A DNA stretch of 64,000 nucleotides from NCBI GenBank assembly GCA_963765135.1, contig CAVXUX010000003.1:620001-684000 (forward strand), read 5' to 3'. The stretch comes from JACVRW01 sp963765135 (GTDB taxonomy: Bacteria > Actinomycetota > Thermoleophilia > Solirubrobacterales > Thermoleophilaceae). Position 1 is the stretch's first letter. Every line of letters begins with the position of its first letter. The notes below the pieces were generated by a model that searched no databases, was not told where the DNA came from, and worked only from the letters and a program-made list of their open reading frames with translations. Positions 18,521 through 28,212 of this stretch are shown here, in pieces. The translations under genes were made by a program, and so were the position numbers.

Positions 18521-18858
18521 GCAGCGGCTAGGGCCAGCCCGAACGGCGTGCCCTCCGAGTCCCGGCACACCGACCAGGCGTCGCCCGGGTGGATCGCGCT
18601 GCCGCCCAGCGCCGCGACGCGCTCGAGGGCCTCGGCCATGTCGCTCACCTCGAAGTAGGGCAGCGACCAGGTGTCGCCGGGCCCGCGCCCGCGGCCGTGG
18701 ATCCCGATCTGGGTGCCATCGGAGTGGGTCTGCCAGCCCTCGCCCTCGCCTTCGGCGCGCGCCTCGAGCTGGACGGCGAGCAGCCCCTCCCAGAACCTGC
18801 GGGCGCGCTCGACATCGTCGGCGGGGAACTCGATCAGTGAGAGGGGAGAGGGCGGCAT
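18517..18858 (-). CDS. VOC-superfamily (glyoxalase-like) protein, 113 aa
   Basis: A single VOC domain with two beta-alpha-beta modules: SLIEFPADDVERARRFWEGL at the N terminus and PYFEVSDMAEALERVAALGG in the second half, ending RDSEGTPFGLALA. Such proteins bind a divalent metal and act as dioxygenases, isomerases or resistance proteins. ATG at 18858. It lies just downstream of the GGDEF gene on the same strand, 12 bp away. Confidence 0.83.
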   Translation of the reverse strand: MPPSPLSLIEFPADDVERARRFWEGLLAVQLEARAEGEGEGWQTHSDGTQIGIHGRGRGPGDTWSLPYFEVSDMAEALERVAALGGSAIHPGDAWSVCRDSEGTPFGLALAAA

Positions 18859-18869
18859 CGCCCGCAAGC

Positions 18870-20273
18870 CTAGGTCGCGCCGACCCGCTGCACCAGCTGG
18901 GCCGAGCGAATCGCCGCGGCAACCTGGTTGGCGAGGATCGACAGCAGCTGCGCGTCCTCGTCGTCGAACGCGTCCTCGACCAGCTCCTCGAGGTTGATCG
19001 CTCCCCACAGGGAGCCCTCGACGAGCAGCGGCGCCACCAGCTCGGAGCGCACGTCGGCGGTCTCGGGGGTCACGACGTAGTCGGGATCGCCGTGCACGTC
19101 GTTGACCAGCAGCGGGGCGCGCTCGCGCAGGCAGCGGCCGATCATCCCGTCGCTCACGGGCTGGGTCCAGTCGCGCATCGCCAGCGCCACGAAGGGTGAA
19201 CCGCGCACGGCCAGCGCCTCGACGAGGTCGTCCTCGCGCACCCGGATCACGGCGCACAGGTGGTACCCGAAGGCCCGGTGCAGCTCCTCGACGGTCGCCT
19301 CGGCGATCTCCACCAGGTCGGTCATGCCGTCCAGCCGCGCCCCGAGCGCGTTCGCCAGCGCGAGCTGGCGCGAGCGCTTGGCCAGCTGCACGCCCATCTG
19401 GGCGGCGTTGCCGCCCGGCGCGGGATCCTGCGAGTGCGCCAGCAGCCAGCGGTCGCGGCCGGCGGCCTTGGCGGCGTACATCGCGTCGTCGGCGCATTGC
19501 AGCGCGCGGTCGACGCTTGCTCCCGCCGGCCCCGACAGCGGCACCACGCCGATGCTGGCGCTCACCTGGCTCACGCCGCGCGTCGTCGGGAGGGCCTCCT
19601 CGCGCAGCCGCTCGCCGAGCGCCTGTGCGACCTGCTCTGCCTGTTCCTCGGTCGCGCGCGGCAGCAGCACCGCGAACTCGTCGCCGGCCAGGCGGCCGAG
19701 GTAGTCGGTCGTGCGCAGTCGGTCCTCCATGGCGCGCGCGGCGTGCACCAGCACGCGGTCGCCGACGGCGTGCCCGAGCGTGTCGTTCAGCTCCTTGAAG
19801 CGATCGAGGTCGAGCACCAGCAGCGCCCCGCGCGAGTCCTCGCGGCGGCGCGACGCGAGGTGATCGGCCAGCACGGCCAGGAACGCGCGCCGGTTGGGCA
19901 GTCCGGTCAGCTCGTCGACCTCCGCCAGGCGGTGCAGCTCGGCCTCGTAGTCGCGGCGCTCGGTCACGTCGCGGAATGTCAGGACCACGGCCGCGGGCCG
20001 GGCCTCGGGCTCCATCGGCGCCGCGCTGACGGAAAGCCACCTCAGCCGGCCGTTCGCGTGGTCGATGCCGATGATGCGCTCGCGCACCGGCTTCCCGGAC
20101 CGGCGTGCCTCCGCCGAGGGGTAGAAGTCGAGAGTCAGCGGCATCCCGTCCTCGCCCACCGCGTCCAGGTTCAGCTCGAGCGGAGTGCGGCCGATCAGCT
20201 GCGTGCTCGAGCGCCCCAGGATCGCGGTCGCGGCCTGGTTGCAGTGCAGGATGCGGTTGTCCTCGTCGAGCAC
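18870..20273 (-). CDS. PAS-GGDEF-GAF diguanylate cyclase-like protein
   Basis: 467 aa from GTG at 20273. The PAS domain (residues 1-110: DEDNRILHCNQAATAILGRS) is followed by a GGDEF domain (about 115-280) with DELTGLPNRRAF and active-site LAGDEFAVLL, where Gly-Gly is replaced by Ala-Gly. A GAF domain (about 310-460) ends the protein. The GDEF core suggests c-di-GMP synthesis, but the altered first glycine leaves activity uncertain. The frame is open further upstream (VDWQTIVDALQDGVG), and an ATG at 20367 in another frame would supply MSGRP, so a missing base near 20345 may have cut off the true start. Confidence 0.85.
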   Translation of the reverse strand: MLDEDNRILHCNQAATAILGRSSTQLIGRTPLELNLDAVGEDGMPLTLDFYPSAEARRSGKPVRERIIGIDHANGRLRWLSVSAAPMEPEARPAAVVLTFRDVTERRDYEAELHRLAEVDELTGLPNRRAFLAVLADHLASRRREDSRGALLVLDLDRFKELNDTLGHAVGDRVLVHAARAMEDRLRTTDYLGRLAGDEFAVLLPRATEEQAEQVAQALGERLREEALPTTRGVSQVSASIGVVPLSGPAGASVDRALQCADDAMYAAKAAGRDRWLLAHSQDPAPGGNAAQMGVQLAKRSRQLALANALGARLDGMTDLVEIAEATVEELHRAFGYHLCAVIRVREDDLVEALAVRGSPFVALAMRDWTQPVSDGMIGRCLRERAPLLVNDVHGDPDYVVTPETADVRSELVAPLLVEGSLWGAINLEELVEDAFDDEDAQLLSILANQVAAAIRSAQLVQRVGAT

Positions 20274-20424
20274 TCCGACGCCGTCCTGGAGCGCGTCGAC
20301 GATCGTCTGCCAGTCGACCGACGACAGGATGAAGCCGTTGGGGCCGCCCGCTCATTTGCTCATACATCGACAAGAGGCCCGCTCGGCTGTACAAATTGCT
20401 TAGGCGCCTAGCGCGCCGTACCAG

Positions 20425-20670
20425 ATGCCTTTCGTTGCCTACGTCCACGCACGCGACCCGGACGAGCCGGAGGAGGAGGGGCGCGCCCCGTGGGAGCCGA
20501 ACTGGCGGCTGTGGCGCTGGGTCGGCGCGGCGGTGCTGTTCGCGCTCCCCGCCACCCTCACGAACGGGATCGTGGAGCTGGTGCTCGTGCTGGTGGTGTT
20601 CGGGCTCTGCCTCCGCGCCGCGCTGGAGCTGCTGCCCGACGGCGACGGCATGCACCAGTGGCGCCAGTAG
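20425..20670 (+). CDS. small membrane protein, 81 aa
   Basis: MPFVAYVHARDPDEPEEEGR is an acidic cytoplasmic lead. Two close hydrophobic segments follow (VGAAVLFALPATL and IVELVLVLVVFGLCLRAAL), and the tail is short and polar. It resembles no named family. It is divergent from the GGDEF gene; the gap between them holds the palindrome TAGGCGCCTA at 20400-20409, a possible operator. It converges on the cupin gene. Confidence 0.6.
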   Translation: MPFVAYVHARDPDEPEEEGRAPWEPNWRLWRWVGAAVLFALPATLTNGIVELVLVLVVFGLCLRAALELLPDGDGMHQWRQ

Positions 20671-20673
20671 CGC

Positions 20674-21069
20674 CTACTCGGGCCAGAAATCGGGGACGGT
20701 CTCGTGGTCCCCGTCGGGATCGTCGCTCTTGATCGAGCACATGATCAGCACCGCGTCCTCGGGCCCGTCGTTCCAGACCGAGCGCACCACGTGGGGAGAG
20801 ATCCGCACGACGCTGCCGGCCGAGACCTCGAGCACCTCGTCCTCGAGCTTGAACAGCAGCTGCCCCGCCGCCACGAAGTAGATCTCCTCCTGCGTCTTGT
20901 GGCGGTGTCCGTAGCTGCCCTTGCCGCCCGTCTGCGGGGGCATCCGCCGCCAGGTGAAGGAGACCTGCTCGGTGCCGAGGTCGCTGGCCGCGGTCATCCG
21001 CATCTCGCCCGGGTAGTCGCCGAGCACGTCCGGGATCTCCTCGAGGCGCTTGATCGCGTAGCCGGGCAC
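20674..21069 (-). CDS. cupin-domain protein, 131 aa
   Basis: GTG start at 21069 (MPGYAIKRLEEIPDVLGDYP). The cupin barrel shows motif 1 GHRHKTQEEIYFVAAGQ (His, His, Glu) and motif 2 around SPHVVRSVWNDG. About 35 residues precede the barrel, and the protein ends DFWPE. Function is unknown; similar proteins bind metals and small acids. It is unrelated in operon terms to the other cupin at 9377. Confidence 0.8.
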   Translation of the reverse strand: MPGYAIKRLEEIPDVLGDYPGEMRMTAASDLGTEQVSFTWRRMPPQTGGKGSYGHRHKTQEEIYFVAAGQLLFKLEDEVLEVSAGSVVRISPHVVRSVWNDGPEDAVLIMCSIKSDDPDGDHETVPDFWPE

Positions 21070-21122
21070 GGTGTGCGCAGCCTAACGGCAGGGGCGCCAC
21101 GCGGCACGTCGAAATCGCGGGC

Positions 21123-21761
21123 ATGCCCGAGGCCGATCGCCAGGCGCTGCTGACGATGCTCACGACCGAGCACTTCACGCTCCAGGGCTCGCGCGCGACG
21201 ACCGTCAGCGAGAGCTCCTCGCGAGCGGCGCTCTACATGGGGTCGGTGTCGAGCACTCTGATCGCGCTCGGCTTCCTCGCGCAGGTGTCCCAGCTCGGCG
21301 ACGCCTTCGACGTGTTCGCGCTGGTCGTGCTGCCGACGCTGTTCGCGCTCGGCGTCTTCACGTTCGTGCGCACCGTAGAGAGCTCGGTCGAGGACGTGCT
21401 CTACGGCCGCGCGATCAACCGCATCCGCGCCTACTACCTCGAGCTGGCCGGCCCCGAGGCGCGCTGGTTCGTGATGAAGGGCCACGACGACGCGCTCGGC
21501 GTGCTCGCCAACATGGGTCTGCGGCCCTCGCGCTGGCAGCTCTACTTCACGGTCTCGACGATGGTCGCGACCGTGAACAGCGTGATCGGCGGCAGCGCTG
21601 TGGCGATCTTCGTGGGCCGCGTGGTCGACTCGTCGCTGGGCGTGGCGGTCGCCGCCGGCGTCGTGGCGGCCGCGGTCTCGTTCGCGGCCTTCCGGCGCTG
21701 GGACCGCATCCTGCACCAGCGCAGCGGCGGCTACGACGAGGTGCTGTTCCCCTCCTCCTAG
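21123..21761 (+). CDS. membrane protein, 212 aa
   Basis: MPEADRQALLTMLTTEHFTL starts a cytoplasmic helix, then two membrane helices (about residues 40-60 and 66-85), a 60-residue loop with RIRAYYLELAGPEARWF, and two more helices (about 140-185) before a polar tail. This looks like a four-helix membrane protein of unknown function, a type frequent in actinobacteria. It converges with the M23 peptidase gene and shares its CTAG stop. Confidence 0.7.
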   Translation: MPEADRQALLTMLTTEHFTLQGSRATTVSESSSRAALYMGSVSSTLIALGFLAQVSQLGDAFDVFALVVLPTLFALGVFTFVRTVESSVEDVLYGRAINRIRAYYLELAGPEARWFVMKGHDDALGVLANMGLRPSRWQLYFTVSTMVATVNSVIGGSAVAIFVGRVVDSSLGVAVAAGVVAAAVSFAAFRRWDRILHQRSGGYDEVLFPSS

Positions 21762-22975
21762 GACCAGCCGTCCCAGGCCTGCAGCGACGGCAGCGGGTCG
21801 AACGGCTTGCCGCCGTCGTACCACCCGGGTGGGCTCCACAGCTCGAAGTGCAGGTGGCAGCCGTCGGCGTTGCCGGTGTCGCCGACCGCGCCGATGCGCT
21901 GGCCGGTGTAGACGCGGTCGCCGACCCGGAACGGGGTCGGCTCGGCCAGGTGCATGTAGACGTAGTCGACGTCGGTCCCGGCGGCGTTGATCACGACGTA
22001 GTTGCCCGCGGCGGCGTGGTACTGCTTGAACCTGACCGTCCCGCCGCGCGCGGCGACCAGCGGCGTCCCGCACCTGGCGAACACGTCCTGGCCCTGGTGG
22101 CTGTGCCCGGCGCGGCCCGAGCCGAAGTCGGCGTTCGCGCCGCCGAAGTCGTGATGTCCGCGGACGGGGAACATGTTGTCGTAGAGGTCGAACGCGTCGC
22201 GCTCCGAGCCGCCGGCCTGCGCGGTGCGCACCTCGGCTCCCTCGGCGGTGGCGGCTGTGAGGCGGAACGAGTAGCGGCCCGGCTTGGCGGAGGCGCGTCC
22301 GAGCCGACCGTCCCAGGAGATGCTCTGCACCTCGCCGGACGGGACGGCTTCCGGCGCCCAGCTCTTGACCGACACGCCGTCGCTGGCGCGGACCAGGTCG
22401 ACCGTCGGCGGAGTGGCCAGGACGCCGGTCACCCGGTAGGAGAACGTGACCGCCCGCCGCGCGCCCACGTACGCGCGGGTGCGGCTGGTGCCGGTCTCGA
22501 CGCGCAGGGCGGCGTCGGCGCTGAAGCCGGGCACGAGGCTCAGGACGGCGTTCGGGGCAGGCGGGGGCGGGGGCAGGATGGCGAGCGGCGCGGTGGCCTT
22601 GGACTTGGCCTGCTCGGCGGTCACGACCGTGACCGGACCGCTCACCGCGCCGACCGGCACGCGCACGGCCAGCGCGGTGTCGGAGTGCGAGCGCACTGAC
22701 ACCGTCTGGTCGTCGCCGCGGCCGTAGCTGCCGTTGAAGAGGACCTTGGCGACCGAGGTGAGGCCGGATCCGCTGATCTTGATCGTGCTGCCGCCCTGGG
22801 CGCGCGACTTCGAGGCGCAGCGGCGCACGCAGGTGACCTTGGCGACCTTCGGCGTGGCGACGTAGGTGCCGCCGCCTCCGCCGGTCGATTGCGCTGCGGC
22901 GACCGGGGCCAGGAGGCCCAGGCTGAGGCAGAGCGCACCGGCGCAACGCCCCGCGGCAAGGTGGGTTTCTCGCAC
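21758..22975 (-). CDS. secreted M23 peptidase with IPT/TIG domain
   Basis: 405 aa with a signal peptide (MRETHLAAGRCAGALCLSLG, cleaved near PVAAAQ). Residues about 45-130 form an IPT/TIG-like beta domain (GGSTIKISGSGLTSVAKVLF), then a beta-rich linker. The C-terminal lysostaphin-type domain has the metal ligands in HSHQGQDVFARCG and the HLHFELW motif, with YVYMHL in between. M23 enzymes cut peptidoglycan cross-bridges outside the membrane. The leader carries a ydaO-type riboswitch, as is common for actinobacterial wall hydrolases, so it should respond to c-di-AMP. Confidence 0.9.
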   Translation of the reverse strand: MRETHLAAGRCAGALCLSLGLLAPVAAAQSTGGGGGTYVATPKVAKVTCVRRCASKSRAQGGSTIKISGSGLTSVAKVLFNGSYGRGDDQTVSVRSHSDTALAVRVPVGAVSGPVTVVTAEQAKSKATAPLAILPPPPPAPNAVLSLVPGFSADAALRVETGTSRTRAYVGARRAVTFSYRVTGVLATPPTVDLVRASDGVSVKSWAPEAVPSGEVQSISWDGRLGRASAKPGRYSFRLTAATAEGAEVRTAQAGGSERDAFDLYDNMFPVRGHHDFGGANADFGSGRAGHSHQGQDVFARCGTPLVAARGGTVRFKQYHAAAGNYVVINAAGTDVDYVYMHLAEPTPFRVGDRVYTGQRIGAVGDTGNADGCHLHFELWSPPGWYDGGKPFDPLPSLQAWDGWS

Positions 22976-23000
22976 TCGTCCGGCCTTTTTCTTCCCTCCG

Positions 23001-23152
23001 GCCTACGGGGTTAGCTGACGGGCTCGCGCTTCGCGCTACCACCGGGGCAGTCCGGTGGATTCGCCCCTTCGAAGACCCGGTTGCTCGGCCTCCGAATGGT
23101 TCCCCCGCTCCCCGACCGGTCACGGCAGATCGCCGGTTGGGGACTCGGCTGG
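23001..23152 (-). promoter_or_regulatory. cyclic di-AMP riboswitch (ydaO/yuaA class)
   Basis: Read on the minus strand, the leader of the M23 gene holds the conserved blocks of this class in order: CAGCCGAGTCC near 23152-23142, GGGGGAACCA near 23105-23096, GGGGCGAATCC near 23069-23059, GAGCCCGTCAGCTAACC near 23026-23010, and CGTAGGC at 23007-23001. The last block is the most diagnostic. It ends about 25 bases before the gene start. In actinobacteria this RNA typically turns off peptidoglycan hydrolases and osmolyte transport when c-di-AMP binds. The T-run CTTTTT near 22989 does not sit in an obvious terminator, so the off mechanism is not visible. Confidence 0.9.
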
Positions 23153-23220
23153 CTTTGTGACTGCGGCACTATATACCCGCCTGTGGGCGTCACCACACCG
23201 GCCGCTACACTCTCCGGGCC

Positions 23221-23237
23221 GGCCGCCCCAGGCGGCC
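23221..23237 (+). promoter_or_regulatory. short hairpin in rplM leader
   Basis: GGCCGCC pairs with GGCGGCC across a 3-base loop, eight bases upstream of the rplM ATG. With only CCTTTG after it, it is a poor terminator. It overlaps the ribosome-binding region, and no clear Shine-Dalgarno is visible otherwise. L13 operons often have autoregulatory leaders, so it may be translational control; this is inference. Confidence 0.35.
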
Positions 23238-23245
23238 CCTTTGCA

Positions 23246-23680
23246 ATGAAGACGTACGTGGCGACACCCGATTCGCGCGAGCGCAACTGGCTCGTTGTCG
23301 ACGCATCCGGCAAGACGCTGGGCCGGCTCGCGACCCAGATCGCGGACGTGCTGCGCGGCAAGCGCAAGCCCGAGTACACGCCGCACATCGACACCGGCGA
23401 CTTCGTGATCGTGGTCAACGCGGAGCGCATCGCGGTGACCGGCAACAAGCGCCAGGAGAAGCGGTACTACCGCCATTCGGGATACCCGGGCGGTTTGCGC
23501 AGCCGGACGCTGGAGGAGATGCTCCAGCGGCGGCCCGAGGAGGTCATCCGGCTGGCCGTGAAGGGCATGCTGCCCCGCACCCGGCTCGGCCGTGCCCAGC
23601 TGCGCAAGCTGAAGGTCTACGCCGGGCCCGATCACCCGCACGCCGCGCAGAAGCCCGAGCCCCTGGAGGTCGAAGCCTGA
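23246..23680 (+). CDS. rplM: 50S ribosomal protein L13
   Basis: 144 aa, ordinary length. The sequence runs MKTYVATPDSRERNWLVVDA, then GRLATQIADVLRGK, the HIDTGDFVIVVNAERIAVTG segment and the late MLPRTRLGRAQLRKLKVYAG, all characteristic of L13, an early-assembly protein of the large subunit. Its TGA overlaps the rpsI ATG. It leads a long operon, rplM-rpsI-glmM-glmS-acpS-nnrE/D-CBS-alr-cca-corA, an order related to that of other actinobacteria. Confidence 0.96.
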   Translation: MKTYVATPDSRERNWLVVDASGKTLGRLATQIADVLRGKRKPEYTPHIDTGDFVIVVNAERIAVTGNKRQEKRYYRHSGYPGGLRSRTLEEMLQRRPEEVIRLAVKGMLPRTRLGRAQLRKLKVYAGPDHPHAAQKPEPLEVEA

Positions 23681-24661
23681 TGTTCGCCGAGGACCGCGAA
23701 CCGGACACCCCCGAGGAGGAGACGCCCGAGGGCGCCCCTGGGGAGCCCGGCGAGAGCACGCCGTCCGACGAGGGCGCCGCGGTCGGCCCCGAGATCGAGG
23801 GCGCCGAGGCGCTGTCGGCCGCGGCCGGCGCGGGCGAGCCGGAGGCGGAGGAGGCGGCCGCGGCCGAGCGAGCCCGCCGCCGAGGAGCCCGCCGCTGAAG
23901 CGGAGGAGCCCGCCGAGGCGGAAGAGCCTGCTGCCGAGGAGCCCACCGCCGAAGCGAAGGAGCCCGCTGAAGGCGAGGCGCCTTCGGCTGAGGGCGAGGA
24001 GACCGCCGCCGAGGAGCCGGCCGCCGAGGGCGAGGAGCCCCGCGAGCGCCGCCCCAAGCGTGAGCGCGGCGACGCCAAGCCCGAGGAGGAGGTCATCCCG
24101 GGCATGCACCTCGAGCCGGATCTCGTGCTCGAGGAGCAGCGCCAGCGCGAGGAGAGCGAGTTCGGCCAGTACGCGGACGCCGACTTCGTCGAGGACGCCG
24201 CCACCGAGGAGGGCGCCGACGAGGCCACCGGCGAGCCCGAGCCGGTCGCCCACACGCCGCTCGACCTGGCCGCCGACGCCCGCTACGGCGCCACCGGCAA
24301 GCGCAAGAGCGCGGTCGCGCGCGTGATCCTGAAGCCGGGCGAGGGCACCTTCAGCGTCAACGGGCGCCACCTCGACGAGTACTTCCCGCGCGTGAAGCTC
24401 CAGCGCGTGGCCCGCCAGCCGCTCGAGGCGGCCGGCTACAACACGCGGATGGACGTGGTCGCCCGCATCCACGGCGGCGGCGTGTCCGCGCAGGCCACCG
24501 CGCTGCGTCACGGCATCGCCCGCGCCCTGGTCGAGGCCGACCCGGCCCTGCGTGGCGAGCTCAAGCGCCGCGGCTACCTCACGCGCGACCCCCGCGTGAA
24601 GGAGCGCAAGAAGGCGGGGCTCAAGAAGGCCCGCAAGCGGCCTCAGTTCTCGAAGCGCTAG
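23680..24661 (+). CDS. rpsI: 30S ribosomal protein S9 with long acidic N-terminal extension, one frameshift
   Basis: The C-terminal ~130 residues are S9: ARYGATGKRKSAVARVILKP, then FPRVKLQRVARQPLEAAG, GGGVSAQATALRHGIARAL and the basic tail KKARKRPQFSKR that reaches the P-site tRNA. Ahead of it is a run of about 195 residues made almost only of Ala, Glu and Pro (repeated EEPAAE). Its first 66 codons are in another frame; one extra C near 23870 (GAGCGAG for GAGGAG) explains the break. Actinobacterial S9 often has an acidic lead, but of 20-40 residues, so this one is unusually long. Its start overlaps the rplM stop. Confidence 0.9.
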
Positions 24662-24668
24662 CCACTCG

Positions 24669-26003
24669 ATGGAGTGGAGCGTCGTCGATGGGGGCACGGC
24701 CCCTCGCAAGCTGTTTGGTACTGACGGGGTTCGCGGCGTCGCCGGGGAGTTCCTGAGCCCCGAGCTGGCGACGGCGCTCGGTCGCGCGGCGGCGGCGATC
24801 TCGCCGGCCGAGGCGCCCCAGGTGCTGATCGTCAGGGACACGCGCGAGTCGGGCGAGATGCTGGAGGCGGCCTTGGCCGCCGGTGTGGCCGCGGGTGGCG
24901 GGCACGCTCTGCTCGGCGGCGTCCTGCCCACGCCGGGCGCGTCGCTGCTGGTGCGTCGCTACGGCTTCGACCTGGCCGCCGTGGTGTCGGCCTCCCACAA
25001 CCCCTACCAGGACAACGGCATCAAGTTCTTCGGCCCCGAGGGCACCAAGCTCGACGACGCCCAGGAGGCCGAGATCGAGCGCCTGCTGGGCGAGCCCGCC
25101 GCGCCCCGGCTGGGCCGCGTGCGGGAGCTCCACGGCGCCCCGGCCGACTACCTGCGCGAGCTGGAGGCCCGCTTCGCCGACCTGCGCCTGGACGGGATCA
25201 ACGTCCTGCTCGACTGCGCCAACGGCGCCACGCACCGCGTGGCGCCCGAGATCTTCCGCCGCCTCGGCGCCCACGTGGACGCCGTGGCGGTCGAGCCCGA
25301 CGGCCGCAACATCAACGAGAACTGCGGCTCCACCCACGTTGAGAGGCTCGCCGCCCACCTCGACGGCCACGACCTCGGCTTCGCCTTCGACGGCGACGGC
25401 GACCGGGTGCTGGCGATCGATCGCAACGGGGCCGTGATCGACGGCGACGAGCTGCTCGCGCTGGCGGCGCTCCACCTGCGCGAGCACGATCGGCTGCCCG
25501 GCAACGGCGTGGCCGTGACGGTGATGACCAACTACGGCTTCCACCAGGCGATGCGCGAGCACGGGGTGGAGGTGGCCACCACGGACGTCGGCGACCGCAA
25601 CGTCCTGGGCGAGCTGCTCCAGCGCGGCTGGGCCCTCGGCGGCGAGCAGTCGGGCCACATCATCGACACCGGTTTCGTGCCCGCCGGCGACGGCACCGCG
25701 GCGGCCCTGCTGGTGCTCGAGGCGCTCGCCGGAGGCGACCTCGCCGAGCGTCACGCGATGGAGAAGCTGCCCCAGCGACTGGTCAACGTGAGGGTCCCCG
25801 ACCCCAAGGCACTGGACGACTCCGAGGAGGTCTGGGCGGCGGTCAATTCGGCTAGTACGCGTCTGGAAGGCCGGGGACGGGTACTAGTACGTTCGTCCGG
25901 TACGGAGCCGCTAATCCGCATTATGGTCGAGGCTCCGCAGGAGGAGGAGTGCGAGGAGATCGTGCAGTCGCTGGCGAAAACCGTCGAGTCGTGCTTACGC
26001 TGA
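24669..26003 (+). CDS. glmM: phosphoglucosamine mutase
   Basis: 444 aa. GlmM interconverts glucosamine-6-phosphate and glucosamine-1-phosphate on the way to UDP-GlcNAc. Seen: LFGTDGVRGVAGEFLSPELA at the N terminus, the phosphoserine loop VVSASHNPYQDNGIKFFGPE (Ser109), the metal-binding loop FAFDGDGDRVLAID, sugar-binding GGEQSGHII, and the phosphate-binding C-terminal loop VRSSGTEPLIRIMVEA. The rpsI-glmM pairing and the glmS gene 8 bp downstream place the wall precursor pathway in the ribosomal operon. Confidence 0.96.
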   Translation: MEWSVVDGGTAPRKLFGTDGVRGVAGEFLSPELATALGRAAAAISPAEAPQVLIVRDTRESGEMLEAALAAGVAAGGGHALLGGVLPTPGASLLVRRYGFDLAAVVSASHNPYQDNGIKFFGPEGTKLDDAQEAEIERLLGEPAAPRLGRVRELHGAPADYLRELEARFADLRLDGINVLLDCANGATHRVAPEIFRRLGAHVDAVAVEPDGRNINENCGSTHVERLAAHLDGHDLGFAFDGDGDRVLAIDRNGAVIDGDELLALAALHLREHDRLPGNGVAVTVMTNYGFHQAMREHGVEVATTDVGDRNVLGELLQRGWALGGEQSGHIIDTGFVPAGDGTAAALLVLEALAGGDLAERHAMEKLPQRLVNVRVPDPKALDDSEEVWAAVNSASTRLEGRGRVLVRSSGTEPLIRIMVEAPQEEECEEIVQSLAKTVESCLR

Positions 26004-26010
26004 GTCGGTC

Positions 26011-27837
<1,827 letters not shown>

Positions 27838-27848
27838 CTTCCGCCGCC

Positions 27849-28212
27849 GTGAGCGGCGTGGGCATCGACCTGCTCGAGATCGAGCGCCTCGAGCGTGCCT
27901 TGGAGCGCCGGCCGCGGCTGGCGGAGCGGGTCTTCACGGACGCCGAGCGGGCCTACGCCGCCTCCCGGGCCCGGCCCGGCATGCACCTGGCGGCGCGCTT
28001 CTGCGCGAAGGAGGCGGTCGCCAAGGCGCTGGGGATGACCGCGTGGAGCTGGCGCGACGTGGAGGTGGTCGGCACCGACGCGGCGCCCGCAGGCTGCGCG
28101 CTGACCGGCGTCGATCGCGGCCCGCGCGGCCGAGCTGGGCGTGCGCGCCTCGGTCTCGCTGACGCACACCGACACGACGGCGGGCGCGGTCGCCCTGCTG
28201 GCACGCCTCGGC
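27849..28212 (+). CDS. acpS: holo-[acyl-carrier-protein] synthase, one frameshift
   Basis: AcpS transfers 4'-phosphopantetheine from CoA to acyl carrier protein. GTG at 27849 opens MSGVGIDLLEIERLERALER with the Mg-binding Asp in GIDLLE. The second motif is AARFCAKEAVAKALG (Glu and Lys). Near 28112 one extra G (GTCGATCG for GTCATCG) shifts the frame. The protein resumes IAARAAELGVRASVSLTHT, the normal C-terminal strand. No stop follows before the next gene, so the end given here is the next start. Either the stop was lost to an error or the two proteins are fused. Confidence 0.87.

Noticed and set aside
18870..20655. A single large fusion of VOC protein and GGDEF protein
   Set aside because: They lie in different frames with a stop between them; the long frame over both is only a shadow in part of its length.
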